6,773 nt of DNA from DASPXY01 sp038227745 (GCA_038227745.1 JBBRPS010000575.1:1-6773); one strand, 5' to 3'. Shown: positions 1-6,562, counted from the stretch's first letter. Notes: generated by a model from the letters alone, not told the origin. Translations and numbers: made by a program.

Positions 1-279
1 CCTGCACTGAATTCAGGAGAGCCGCGACAGCCCGTGTTGTCGCGCTTTCCGCATGAATTCTGCGGTTTCCGAAGAGTGACACCACACTGTCATCGCTACC
101 GACTTGGATGCAAGTTTTCGTGCCAGAAACACTAGTGCCGCGACCGCACCACGCTGGCCGCCGCTGGGGCGCGCGCAGTGGCGACAGCAGGAGGGGGAGC
201 GACGCTGTCCCCGCGCAGTGCGCGCGACCTATCCCGCCGCCACGCGGGCGGATACACTCGACGGCGGGGCAGAATGGCG

Positions 280-408
280 TCACGGGGAGGGTCGGGCGAA
301 GGCTTGCTCGATGTCGGCGGCGCTGAGGACGTCGGCAAAGGGGAGGCCAGCGGCCTGAAAAAAAGGAGCGAGGGTGTTGTCGAAGGGCGACGTACCTGGG
401 GAGGGCAT
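280..408 (-). pseudogene. N-terminal remnant of an IS4-type transposase
   Basis: Reading the minus strand from the ATG at 408 gives 42 codons and a stop at 280-282. The stretch GLPFADVLSAADIEQAFA (about residues 21-38) resembles, from memory, the N-terminus of planctomycete IS4-family DDE transposases, where a PFADxL segment and an A/D-I-x-x-A-F segment precede a 'FTPALTLWAFLSQ'-like block. That next block is missing: after residue 38 the frame runs into RPSP and a stop, and no catalytic DDE region can be found downstream in any frame. Codon third positions are mostly G or C across the recognisable part. It is best read as a leftover 5' end of an insertion sequence. The family call rests on one short motif, so it is tentative. 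It could also be a chance resemblance in a 42-codon frame. Confidence 0.4.
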
Positions 409-419
409 AGAAAAGGACA

Positions 420-500
420 GGGAGGCCTTCCTCGCAAAAGAAGGCAAGCAGCATCAAGGAAGGCCTCCCACGCAATCACCCTGGGCGGGGAAGGCCTCCC
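420..500. repeat. Three-copy GGAAGGCCTCCC repeat, two copies forming a hairpin
   Basis: GGGAGGCCTTCCT at 420-432 and its exact reverse complement AGGAAGGCCTCCC at 457-469 form 13-bp perfect arms around a 24-nt loop. A third copy of the core, GGAAGGCCTCCC less its first base, lies at 490-500 in the same orientation as the second. The block lies just upstream of the ATG of the transposase remnant, so it may be the leader or an end of the dead insertion sequence. I cannot tell whether it is a terminal repeat, since no matching distal end is in the window. Confidence 0.55.
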
Positions 501-513
501 GGCAAGGTGTCCC

Positions 514-542
514 GCAGCTGGTTTGGCAAGAAAACCAGCTGC
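514..542. repeat. Perfect 11-bp stem hairpin
   Basis: GCAGCTGGTTT (514-524) pairs perfectly with AAACCAGCTGC (532-542) around the 7-nt loop GGCAAGA. No run of T follows on either strand, so it is not a textbook intrinsic terminator. It lies 14 bp beyond the GGAAGGCCTCCC repeats and may belong to the same decayed mobile element. Confidence 0.5.
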
Positions 543-787
543 CCAGGCGAAAGAGTCGACACGCGCCGGCGCGTGCGTACGCCGAGGGTGCGCCGTGAGC
601 AGGATGCGCGCGCAGTTGGGGCCCTGCCCGCAAGCGACGCGGCAGCGGACAACGCGGCGGGGGCGACGGCCACGGCGAAGGCGCTGCGTGGCAACGAGGA
701 TATTAATAGGAATTAAATAGCCATTCAGCTCGAGACCCTTGCCGCAACCGACCGCCACCACTGGGGATACGTTCGACAGTGCCATTC

Positions 788-841
788 GTGTCAGGAACCG
801 ATACTATGACTATCTTGAATCGTAATATCGGTTTTTGACAC
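788..841. repeat. 18-bp imperfect inverted repeat (mobile-element end or terminator)
   Basis: GTGTCAGGAACCGATACT (788-805) faces AATATCGGTTTTTGACAC (824-841). Fifteen of 18 positions are complementary; two of the three exceptions are G-T, which would be G-U in RNA. The spacer is 18 nt and AT-rich. Five T residues follow at 842-846, so on the plus strand it could act as an intrinsic terminator. The GTGTCA outer ends also look like paired insertion-sequence termini with almost nothing between them. A coding-like fragment starts immediately beyond the right arm, which favours a mobile-element junction slightly. No target duplication is evident. Confidence 0.45.
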
Positions 842-846
842 TTTTT

Positions 847-991
847 CCGCCCAGCGGCGGCACCGCCCGCTACTTCGACGGCAGCATGGGCATGGGCGGC
901 TACCAGGAGCGTTCGCCCCTGGGGGACCAGCTCAGCTACGACGGGCCAGTTCGTGCTGGGCCGAAAAGGGAGGCCGAAAAGGGGAGAATAG
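847..991 (+). pseudogene. Truncated, frameshifted coding remnant of unknown family
   Basis: Codons 847-948 have G or C at nearly every third position and encode a Gly/Tyr-rich peptide that includes GGTARYFDGSMGMGG and SPLGDQLSYDGP. This is a sharp contrast with the non-coding sequence on its left. At about 948 the frame appears to break. Continuing in the next frame from 950 gives FVLGRKGRPKRGE and a stop at 989-991, so a small indel near 948 would restore one reading of DGP-x-FVLG. There is no start codon with a ribosome site, and the left end abuts the inverted repeat ending at 841. I do not recognise the protein family. The likely history is a gene cut off on its 5' side by a mobile element and then decayed. 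It could instead be a short functional peptide, but nothing supports that. Confidence 0.4.
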
Positions 992-1152
992 AGGGGAGCG
1001 GGGTTGGCGGGAGAAACCGCGCGTGCTGCGAAAGCGTGGCCGCCCCTCGTCCGGAGGTCGCACCTCTGCCTCAGGCGGATCCTGTATACGTCATGTCCCG
1101 CCGAGATGCCAGAGCAGTTTCGAGGGCGGTCTCGGGCCAGGTGAGCCGGGGT

Positions 1153-2136
1153 TCAGCGGACTGCAGTCGGAGCGGTCAGCACCTCCTCGATCGCCCTGCA
1201 CGCATCGCGGAAGCGCTGCTCCCACGGCCCGCTGAGCAAGATGTACCGTCGTCCGTGCGACTCCAGCGTGCCGCGGCAGAACTCGAAGAACGCCTCCCCC
1301 TGCTCCGGCAGGTAGCGCACCAGGTCGGCAACCCACGGCACGTCGGCAGCCGTCAGCAGGTACAGGTCGTAGGTGCGCCGTTTGGCCTCGTCGCGGATCC
1401 AGGCCGGGCAGCTGCCGAAGAGCTTGTCACTCCAGATTGTCGTCGTCAGCAGGTCCGTGTCACAGACCAGCAGCCGGTTCGCCTGCCGCGCCAGCGCGTC
1501 CTCCGCCGCGATCTGGCCACGGGCGATGGCGGGGATGTCCTGCGGCGTCAGCTCACCACCGCGCGGCTCCAGGTGGACGCGGGCATACTCGGGGACCATG
1601 ACCGTCTCGAAGCGGGTAGCGAGATCGCGGGCGAGGGTAGTCTTGCCGGTCGATTCCGGGCCGAAGACACAGACGCGGCGGACGAAATAGGGGCGGACAC
1701 AGCGCGGGATGTGCCGCCAGTTGGCCATCGGGTCGGTGCGGACCGCCGTACCGCTGACCGACAACATGCCGCGGCCGCCGGTGGGGATGAACCGCGCCCC
1801 CAGGACTTCGGCCAGCTTCCAGCCGTAGTCCTCGCCGGCGAAAACGTAGTCGGGCCGGCCCGGCAGCACGCGCATCAGGCTGTCGTGCCAGATGCGCCAG
1901 AAGTCGGGGTGGTCCTTCGGCTCCTGCGGGTTCTCGTCGGTCAGGTGGACCACGCGCGCGTCGGGGAACAGCTCGCGCATCCAGCGGTGCCGCAGCTCAC
2001 CGGGGATCGGCTCCGACTTCAGGGAGGCGACGACGACCGTCAGATCCTCGACGTAGTTGCGGGCGAACTCTACGAGGTAGAGGTGTCCCGAGTGGGGTGG
2101 CATGAACTTGCCGAGGACCATGCCCGATGAGGCCAT
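1153..2136 (-). CDS. nadR: NadR-like NMN adenylyltransferase / ribosylnicotinamide kinase
   Basis: This bifunctional cytoplasmic NAD-salvage enzyme is 327 residues long. The kinase domain phosphorylates nicotinamide riboside to NMN, and the adenylyltransferase domain joins NMN and ATP to give NAD. The N-terminal nucleotidyltransferase domain has GKFMPPHSGH (residues 9-18, the GxFxPxHxGH motif) and SVSGTAVR (126-133, the ISGTxVR motif). The C-terminal kinase domain has Walker A GPESTGKT (159-166), VPEYAR (181-186, like WEYAR in NadR) and CDTDLLTT (225-232). The N-terminal helix-turn-helix repressor domain of enterobacterial NadR is absent, so this form should be purely enzymatic. I chose ATG 2136 because AGAGGA at 2145-2150 lies 8 nt upstream; the frame stays open to 2430, but that part lies over the preceding gene. 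It starts 41 bp after the NRPS-like gene, with a large palindrome between them, so co-transcription is plausible but may be attenuated. Confidence 0.92.
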   Translation of the reverse strand: MASSGMVLGKFMPPHSGHLYLVEFARNYVEDLTVVVASLKSEPIPGELRHRWMRELFPDARVVHLTDENPQEPKDHPDFWRIWHDSLMRVLPGRPDYVFAGEDYGWKLAEVLGARFIPTGGRGMLSVSGTAVRTDPMANWRHIPRCVRPYFVRRVCVFGPESTGKTTLARDLATRFETVMVPEYARVHLEPRGGELTPQDIPAIARGQIAAEDALARQANRLLVCDTDLLTTTIWSDKLFGSCPAWIRDEAKRRTYDLYLLTAADVPWVADLVRYLPEQGEAFFEFCRGTLESHGRRYILLSGPWEQRFRDACRAIEEVLTAPTAVR

Positions 2137-2154
2137 TGCCGATTTCCTCTGCCA

Positions 2155-2188
2155 TCCGCGGTTGACCGCCGCGGCGGTCAACCGCGGA
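2155..2188. repeat. 34-bp perfect palindrome between the NRPS-like gene and nadR
   Basis: The left half TCCGCGGTTGACCGCCG (2155-2171) is followed directly by its exact reverse complement (2172-2188), with no spacer. It contains the TGA stop (2178-2180) of the NRPS-like gene and ends 5 bp before the AGAGGA ribosome site of nadR. It could be an intercistronic mRNA hairpin, acting as an mRNA-stability or attenuation element, a dimeric protein-binding site, or a copy of a dispersed REP-like palindrome. There is no T-run, so a standard intrinsic terminator is unlikely. Confidence 0.8.
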
Positions 2189-5174
2189 GATAGGTCAGGT
2201 AAGTCCGCAGGAGAGTTCCACTCGGCGGCGGACAGGCGATGCCGGATCCGGCCAGGCCGCCGAGAGTGTTCTTCATGCCGAATTCCACGCCCGTGGCCTG
2301 GAAGAGGTCCAGCGTCCGCTGCCGCGCAAACGCGCTGCCGCCGGGCAAGGCGCGGCACAGGGCCAGGTAGGCGGCCGCCTCGGGGGCGCCGCGGGCGCTG
2401 TCGCCGAACTCGGCAAGGCGCCCGCGCCACTCGGCGTCCGATACCGCGGCGACGGCGATGCCGTGTGCGCGCAGAGCATCGAGCAATTCACCGAGCGAAA
2501 GACTCCGCGAATTGGCGATGTGGAAGGTGGACGGCGCGCCGGCGCCGGCCGCGTGCAGGGACAGGTGCGCCATCGCGGCCGCCGCGAAATCCACCGGCGT
2601 GACGTCCAGCCTCAATTCCTCGGCCCGCCGCGGCACACAGCCGAGCGCGGCCAGCCCCTTGCAGAACAGGGACAGAAAATCGGTCGGCGAGCAGTAACCT
2701 GTCGTCGCGTCGCCCGTGATAAGCCCGAGGCGGTAGAAGCGGACCTGCCCCACCTCGCCGCCGGCAGAGCGGAGGAGGTATTCCGCGGCCCATTTGCTCT
2801 GGGCGTAGCCACCGTAAACCCAGCCCGTGCTCGCCAGGTCGTCCGCCTCTGCCAGCAGGCCGGTGTTGCGGTCCGTGGCGACGAAGACCGACAACGTCGA
2901 GGCGTAATGCAGCCTTTTTCTCCGCCCCGTACAGAGCAGGCGCAGCACCTCGCGCGTGCCGAGGACATTGCTCGCGCGCAGCGCGTCGTAGGCCGCCACA
3001 AGGTGTACGCGTGCGGCGCAGTGATAGATCGTGTCGATGCTCCCCGCGAGGCATGCCCACTCGCCCTGGTCCAGCCCGAACAGAGGCAGGTCGATGTCGC
3101 CGCGGACCGGGAGGACGCGCCGCGCCTGCTCCGGGTCGAGGGCTTTGCCGTGGCCGTGCAGGGCCGCCTGAAGGCGTCTTGTCGCGGCCGCATCGTCTTG
3201 TGCTCGGACGAGGCAGTGTACCTCGGCCCCGGTCCGCAAGAGCAGTTCATGCAGCAGCCGCGAACCGAGGAAGCCGGTCGCCCCGGTGAGCAGGAGCGCC
3301 CGGGGCGGGCCGTCCACGGGGACGTGCGGACGTTGCCGGGCGGAGCGCAGCAGCTCGTGCCACTCCGCACCGAAGGCCACGTCCTCGCGCAGGCCCGCGC
3401 AGCTCATCGCGCCGCTCGTAACGTCCGCCGAACCCTCAGCGCCCGCATGCAGGCGGGCCGCGAGGTCGGCGAGGGTCGGGTGGCGCAGCAGCAGGGGCGG
3501 GGAGAGCCGCAAACCGCACGACTCCGCGGCCGCCACCACCTCCAGTACCGCCAGGGAGTCGCCGCCGATCTCGAAGAAATCGTCCGTCGGTCCGATGCCC
3601 TCCACGCCAAGCACCCACTCCCAGATCTCCGCCAGGATGCCCGTCTCGTCGTTCGCCAGGCCCGGCGTCCAACCGGAGGCGCGGCGGCTCAACGCGCGCG
3701 TGGCGAGGGCCTGCAGATCGACCTTGCCGGTGGACGTCAGCGGCAGGCGGTCCACGAACTCGAAGCGCTGCGGCAGCATCCAGCGCGGCAGCGAGCGGGC
3801 CAGGTGTACCCGCAACTCACCGGCCGGCACGGGCTGCCCCGCGGTCCGCGGGACGACGAAGGCGACAAGTCCCTCGCGCGCGGCGCGCGGAAGCGGCCGC
3901 TTGACCACCGCCGCGTGCCGGACCTCGGGGTGTTGCAGCAATCGCGCCTCGATCTCCTCCGGTTCGATGAGCAGGCCGCGCACCTTCACCTGCCGATCGA
4001 CGCGGCCCAGGAAATCGATCTCGCCGCCGTCGCGCTCGACCACGCGATCGCCGGTGCGGTAGAGGCGCTCGCCGTCGCGGACGAGAAAGCGCGCGGCGGT
4101 CAGGTCGGGGCGGTTGAGGTAACCGCGGGCCAGGCCGATGCCGCCGATGTACAACTCGGCAGCCGTGCCGGGCGCCACCGGAGCGAGGCGCTCGTCCAGC
4201 AGGTGCAGGGTGGCGTTGGGGATGGGCCGGCCGAGGAGAGGGCGCCGCCAGGTCACCGGGTCACAGACGCAGAGGCTGGTGCAGACGGTGGCCTCGGTCG
4301 GGCCGTAGACGTTCACGACACGGAAGCGCTCGGCCCAGCGCCGCACCACCTCGGGCGGACATGCTTCGCCACCGATGATGATGGTTTCCACGCACGCAGG
4401 CATTCGCGCCGGCTCCAGCACGCGGAGGAGCGCGGGCGGTATGTCGAGGTGGGTGATGCCCCTCGCGCCGATCCGTTCCACGAGGGCGGGGCCGGGTTGG
4501 AGGGCCTCCGCGGGCTCGATGCACAGGGCGGCCCCCGAAAGGAGAGCCGTGCCGATGTCCGAGATCGAGGCGTCGAAGCTCGTGGACAGGTAGAACAGGG
4601 CGCGGCTGTCCGGGCCGATGCGGAACACAGGGATCTGGGCGTGCAGGAAGTTCACGATGCCGCGGTGGGGGACCATCACGCCCTTCGGCGTGCCCGTCGA
4701 GCCGGAGGTGTAGATGACATAAGCCAGATCCTCCTCTCCCGACCGAGGCGGGGGACTCAGGACTCGCGACGGCCTCTCGGCCTCGTCCCCAATCGCGGCG
4801 AGCCGGATGCCGAGTCCGTCCAGCGCCGCCCCGTGACCCGGGCTCATAACGGCGAGTGTCATGCCGGAGTCGCCGGCGATGAAAGCCAGCCGCTCCGGCG
4901 GCAGGGCAGGATCCAGCGGCAGGAACGCGGCGCCGGCGAACCAGGTCGCCAGCAGCGCCGTGACGTACTCGGAAGACTTCTCCAGGTGCAGGCCGACGAT
5001 GCGTTCCGGCCCGGCGCCCAGCTCTTTCAGGCGCTCGCCCAGCGCGGCCGCGCGCCCGTACAGTTCGGCATAGCTGATGACCTGCGTGCCGCCGGTCACC
5101 AGGGCAGGCCGGTCCGCGTGTACCTCCACGACGGTGCGGAACTGCTCCAGGAATCCTGGACGAGGGACTGTCAC
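2178..5174 (-). CDS. NRPS-like A-T-R protein: adenylation, carrier, thioester reductase
   Basis: This 998-residue single module should activate an acid with ATP, hold it as a thioester and release it by NAD(P)H reduction as an aldehyde or alcohol. The adenylation domain (about 10-495) has YTSGSTGTPKGVMVPHRG (155-172), VYGPTEAT (289-296), LYRTGDR (371-377), GRVDRQVKVRG (390-400) and the catalytic lysine K484 in STGKVD. The carrier (about 508-580) has DDFFEIGGDSL with S540 as phosphopantetheine site. The reductase (about 620-998) has the nucleotide motif GATGFLG (631-637), a candidate Ser/Thr at 759-760 and Y790xxxK794 in GGYAQSKW. No condensation domain is present. The domain order matches Lys2 and carboxylic acid reductases, but it is shorter at the N-terminus. 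D201 aligns with GrsA Asp235, which suggests an alpha-amino acid. GTG 5174 overlaps the dioxygenase stop (GTGA) and has GGAG 5 nt upstream, so translation is coupled. The substrate is unknown. Confidence 0.93.
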   Translation of the reverse strand: MTVPRPGFLEQFRTVVEVHADRPALVTGGTQVISYAELYGRAAALGERLKELGAGPERIVGLHLEKSSEYVTALLATWFAGAAFLPLDPALPPERLAFIAGDSGMTLAVMSPGHGAALDGLGIRLAAIGDEAERPSRVLSPPPRSGEEDLAYVIYTSGSTGTPKGVMVPHRGIVNFLHAQIPVFRIGPDSRALFYLSTSFDASISDIGTALLSGAALCIEPAEALQPGPALVERIGARGITHLDIPPALLRVLEPARMPACVETIIIGGEACPPEVVRRWAERFRVVNVYGPTEATVCTSLCVCDPVTWRRPLLGRPIPNATLHLLDERLAPVAPGTAAELYIGGIGLARGYLNRPDLTAARFLVRDGERLYRTGDRVVERDGGEIDFLGRVDRQVKVRGLLIEPEEIEARLLQHPEVRHAAVVKRPLPRAAREGLVAFVVPRTAGQPVPAGELRVHLARSLPRWMLPQRFEFVDRLPLTSTGKVDLQALATRALSRRASGWTPGLANDETGILAEIWEWVLGVEGIGPTDDFFEIGGDSLAVLEVVAAAESCGLRLSPPLLLRHPTLADLAARLHAGAEGSADVTSGAMSCAGLREDVAFGAEWHELLRSARQRPHVPVDGPPRALLLTGATGFLGSRLLHELLLRTGAEVHCLVRAQDDAAATRRLQAALHGHGKALDPEQARRVLPVRGDIDLPLFGLDQGEWACLAGSIDTIYHCAARVHLVAAYDALRASNVLGTREVLRLLCTGRRKRLHYASTLSVFVATDRNTGLLAEADDLASTGWVYGGYAQSKWAAEYLLRSAGGEVGQVRFYRLGLITGDATTGYCSPTDFLSLFCKGLAALGCVPRRAEELRLDVTPVDFAAAAMAHLSLHAAGAGAPSTFHIANSRSLSLGELLDALRAHGIAVAAVSDAEWRGRLAEFGDSARGAPEAAAYLALCRALPGGSAFARQRTLDLFQATGVEFGMKNTLGGLAGSGIACPPPSGTLLRTYLTYLRG

Positions 5175-6025
5175 GGCTGCTCCGGCGCCTCGGCGCTCGC
5201 TCCCCGCGGCCAGACGTAATCCTCGAGCGCCGACCCGGTGGAGCGGTTGTCGGCGTTCGGGGCACCCAACCCGGCCCGGTGGTCGCTCAAATGGACGGTT
5301 CGGAAATCGACGCTGAACCGCGCCTCCCCCGACACGTTCGGCGTTGTACGGTGCAGGTGTCCCGCCGAGAAGAGGACCACCTCACCCGCGGCACAGGAGA
5401 AAGTGCGCGTCCGTCCCGGCTCCAGCGCCCCCAGGGCCGACGGGTAGACGGCGGCCCGGCCCGCGTCGGGGTTCTGCCAGCCGACGGTGCGCACCCAATC
5501 ATCGTAATCGAACGCGGCGGACGAGTTGGCGACCGGGCGGGCGAATTCGTCGGGGAAGAAGGCGAAGGTCTGCCCCGCGCCGACGTCGTGCAACGGGATC
5601 CACCAGTTGACCTGCGCCTGCGGGTTCGCGTACCACGTGTCGCGGTGCGCCGCGTAGGCGGGCGCCGCGGCCGGCGCTTCATGACCGCCGTGGGTGACGG
5701 CACGCAGCCGCGGCACGTCGAAGGCGTGGCCGTCCGGATCGAAACCCGCTGCCGCGAGCACGGAGCGCACGACCTCGCGAAAGCGCGCCTCCGTCGCCAG
5801 GGCGCGCCGCACCTCCCCCACGCGGCGGAAGAATTCCGACACCGGGAGTCGGAATTGCGCCTGCCGCGGCGGTGCGGCGTCGGTGAAGGCTGCGTCGAGG
5901 AGGGCGAGCACGTCCCGGACGAGGCGCGCGGTGGCGGCGCTGGCCGGCAGCAGGAAGATCTCCCCGGCGTAGAGTGTCCGCCGCAGGGCCGTGTTGTCCG
6001 GGAGGGTGTTGGTGCGGAGCGGCAT
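5171..6025 (-). CDS. PhyH-like Fe(II)/2-oxoglutarate dioxygenase
   Basis: At 284 residues this is within the usual size of phytanoyl-CoA dioxygenase-like enzymes, which use 2-oxoglutarate and O2 to hydroxylate or otherwise oxidise small molecules. The iron site is visible as H127-R-D129 in YAAHRDTWYANPQAQVNWW and a distal histidine, most likely H225, in GHLHRTTPNVS. R236, eleven residues further on, is the likely 2-oxoglutarate anchor (GEARFSVDFR). No signal peptide or membrane segment is seen. I chose ATG 6025, which has a weak GGGG ribosome site; an in-frame GTG at 6052 would add nine residues but has no good ribosome site. Its TGA overlaps the start of the A-T-R gene by 4 bp. That makes a shared pathway very likely, with this enzyme modifying either the free amino acid, the carrier-bound acyl group or the released product. 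The exact substrate cannot be read from the sequence. Confidence 0.87.
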   Translation of the reverse strand: MPLRTNTLPDNTALRRTLYAGEIFLLPASAATARLVRDVLALLDAAFTDAAPPRQAQFRLPVSEFFRRVGEVRRALATEARFREVVRSVLAAAGFDPDGHAFDVPRLRAVTHGGHEAPAAAPAYAAHRDTWYANPQAQVNWWIPLHDVGAGQTFAFFPDEFARPVANSSAAFDYDDWVRTVGWQNPDAGRAAVYPSALGALEPGRTRTFSCAAGEVVLFSAGHLHRTTPNVSGEARFSVDFRTVHLSDHRAGLGAPNADNRSTGSALEDYVWPRGASAEAPEQP

Positions 6026-6104
6026 GAGCTTACCCCGGCCTCGTCGCCACACAGAGGCAGCGCGGGCTGTCCAGCGTCAGCCCCTCGACGCGGCCAACTT
6101 GCGT

Positions 6105-6338
6105 TCAACCGCCCGCGGCGGGCAGCGGTGGATCGATGAGCTGACAAACTCCTGCCGCAGCGAAGATCCTGTTCCCGCGATCCGGACCGCGGTGTACAAA
6201 CAATTCCCCCTGCCGATCAACGGACTCAGGGTGGGACACCCGAAGACGATCACCGCTGTTGAATTCGATGAGAAATGGGCGGAACGGGCGGCGCCTGGTG
6301 AGAGAGCGCCACGCCCGGGCCAACTCGTCACCTGTCAT
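6105..6338 (-). CDS. Small PFxPF-type protein of unknown function (second of pair)
   Basis: This 77-residue soluble protein has no signal peptide or membrane segment. Its core RPFRPFLIEFNSGDRLRVSHP (written here without its first R is PFRPFLIEFNSGDRLRVSHP, about residues 18-37) aligns with the upstream gene's PFHPFVVELHDGRRIEINRP, so the two are paralogues. The shared pattern is PFxPFxxExxxGxRxxxxxP followed by a short variable tail. I associate this pattern with many small planctomycete hypothetical proteins, for which I know no function. ATG 6338 overlaps the upstream TGA (ATGA), and AGGGAG at 6346-6351 lies 7 nt before it. The C-terminus diverges from its partner (LIDPPLPAAGG). A 79-bp gap without a clear terminator separates it from the dioxygenase, so it may lead the same operon. 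Confidence 0.77.
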   Translation of the reverse strand: MTGDELARAWRSLTRRRPFRPFLIEFNSGDRLRVSHPESVDRQGELFVHRGPDRGNRIFAAAGVCQLIDPPLPAAGG

Positions 6339-6562
6339 GAGGCGGCTCCCTGAACGGCCTGCCGGATGTCACGAACCTCTTCGCACGCGAACTCGATAAG
6401 ATCGAAGTCCGTGGTGAAAAACGAAGCGCTGTCACCGCCGAGCGCTAGTCCGGGACGGTTGATCTCGATCCGCCGACCATCGTGCAGTTCGACGACGAAA
6501 GGGTGGAAAGGTTTTTGGTGAAGAAAGTGGAGGACAGTCGCCTCAAACTGCTCCGCCGTCAT
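6335..6562 (-). CDS. Small PFxPF-type protein of unknown function (first of pair)
   Basis: This 75-residue acidic soluble protein begins MTAEQFEATVLHFLHQ, continues with the PFHPFVVELHDGRRIEINRP core (residues 18-37), and ends in a short alpha-prone tail (FDLIEFACEEVRDIRQAV). It is a paralogue of the next gene, sharing the PFxPF block and the conserved glycine and proline. ATG 6562 is supported by GAGGA at 6571-6575, 8 nt upstream. It is the first gene of the minus-strand run. A TAAAAT that could be a -10 box lies at 6625-6630 on the minus strand, but I see no good -35, so the promoter is uncertain. I know no function; fold or partner is not evident from sequence. The pairing by ATGA overlap suggests both products are needed together, possibly as a heterodimer. 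Confidence 0.8.
   Translation of the reverse strand: MTAEQFEATVLHFLHQKPFHPFVVELHDGRRIEINRPGLALGGDSASFFTTDFDLIEFACEEVRDIRQAVQGAAS

Larger units (their letters stand above)
1..1152. other. Gene-poor stretch with decayed mobile-element and gene remnants
   Basis: I see no intact gene here. Open frames exist on both strands, but they are rich in Arg, Pro and Ala, overlap each other and match no family I know, as expected by chance in GC-rich DNA. The stretch contains a 7-bp stem hairpin (23-29 with 38-44) followed by CTTT, which could be a weak terminator for a gene to the left. It also holds the transposase remnant, repeats and hairpins listed separately, and an AT-rich run (700-720, TATTAATAGGAATTAAATAG) that stands out against the background. 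A 13-bp direct repeat beginning GGCCGAAAAGGG occurs twice in tandem at 959-984. Positions 992-1152, just downstream of the nadR-like stop, show no clear terminator. Confidence 0.6.

Noticed and set aside
132..785. 217-codon minus-strand frame and its 180-codon plus-strand counterpart at 178-720
   Set aside because: Both are low-complexity, rich in Arg, Pro and Ala, and lack any motif or convincing ribosome site. The transposase-like fragment lies in a different frame from either.
835..2130. 431-codon plus-strand open frame
   Set aside because: Most of it is antisense to nadR and has no recognisable domain. Only its first part (847-948) looks coding, and that is reported as a remnant.
2137..2430. 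98-residue N-terminal extension of nadR
   Set aside because: It overlaps the end of the A-T-R gene and is Arg-rich without a helix-turn-helix. The ATG at 2136 has a good ribosome site just before the NadR motif.
2463..5219. Very long open frame (918 codons) on the plus strand
   Set aside because: It is exactly antisense to the A-T-R gene, whose motifs are unmistakable. The frame is open only because the GC-rich codon pattern of the true gene avoids stops on the opposite strand.
4261..5265. 334-codon minus-strand frame overlapping the A domain
   Set aside because: It is a shifted shadow of the adenylation domain, Arg/Pro-rich, with none of the A-domain motifs.
6026..6052. GTG start at 6052 for the dioxygenase
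   Set aside because: The nine extra residues (MWRRGRGKL) look non-native and no ribosome site precedes the GTG. The choice of 6025 is still only moderately secure.
6099..6125. GC palindrome at the end of the second small gene (GCCCGC-G-GCGGGC)
   Set aside because: Its arms are 6 bp with a single-base spacer and it is explained by the Pro-Ala-Ala-Gly-Gly codons. It is too weak to call a structure or a copy of the 34-bp palindrome.
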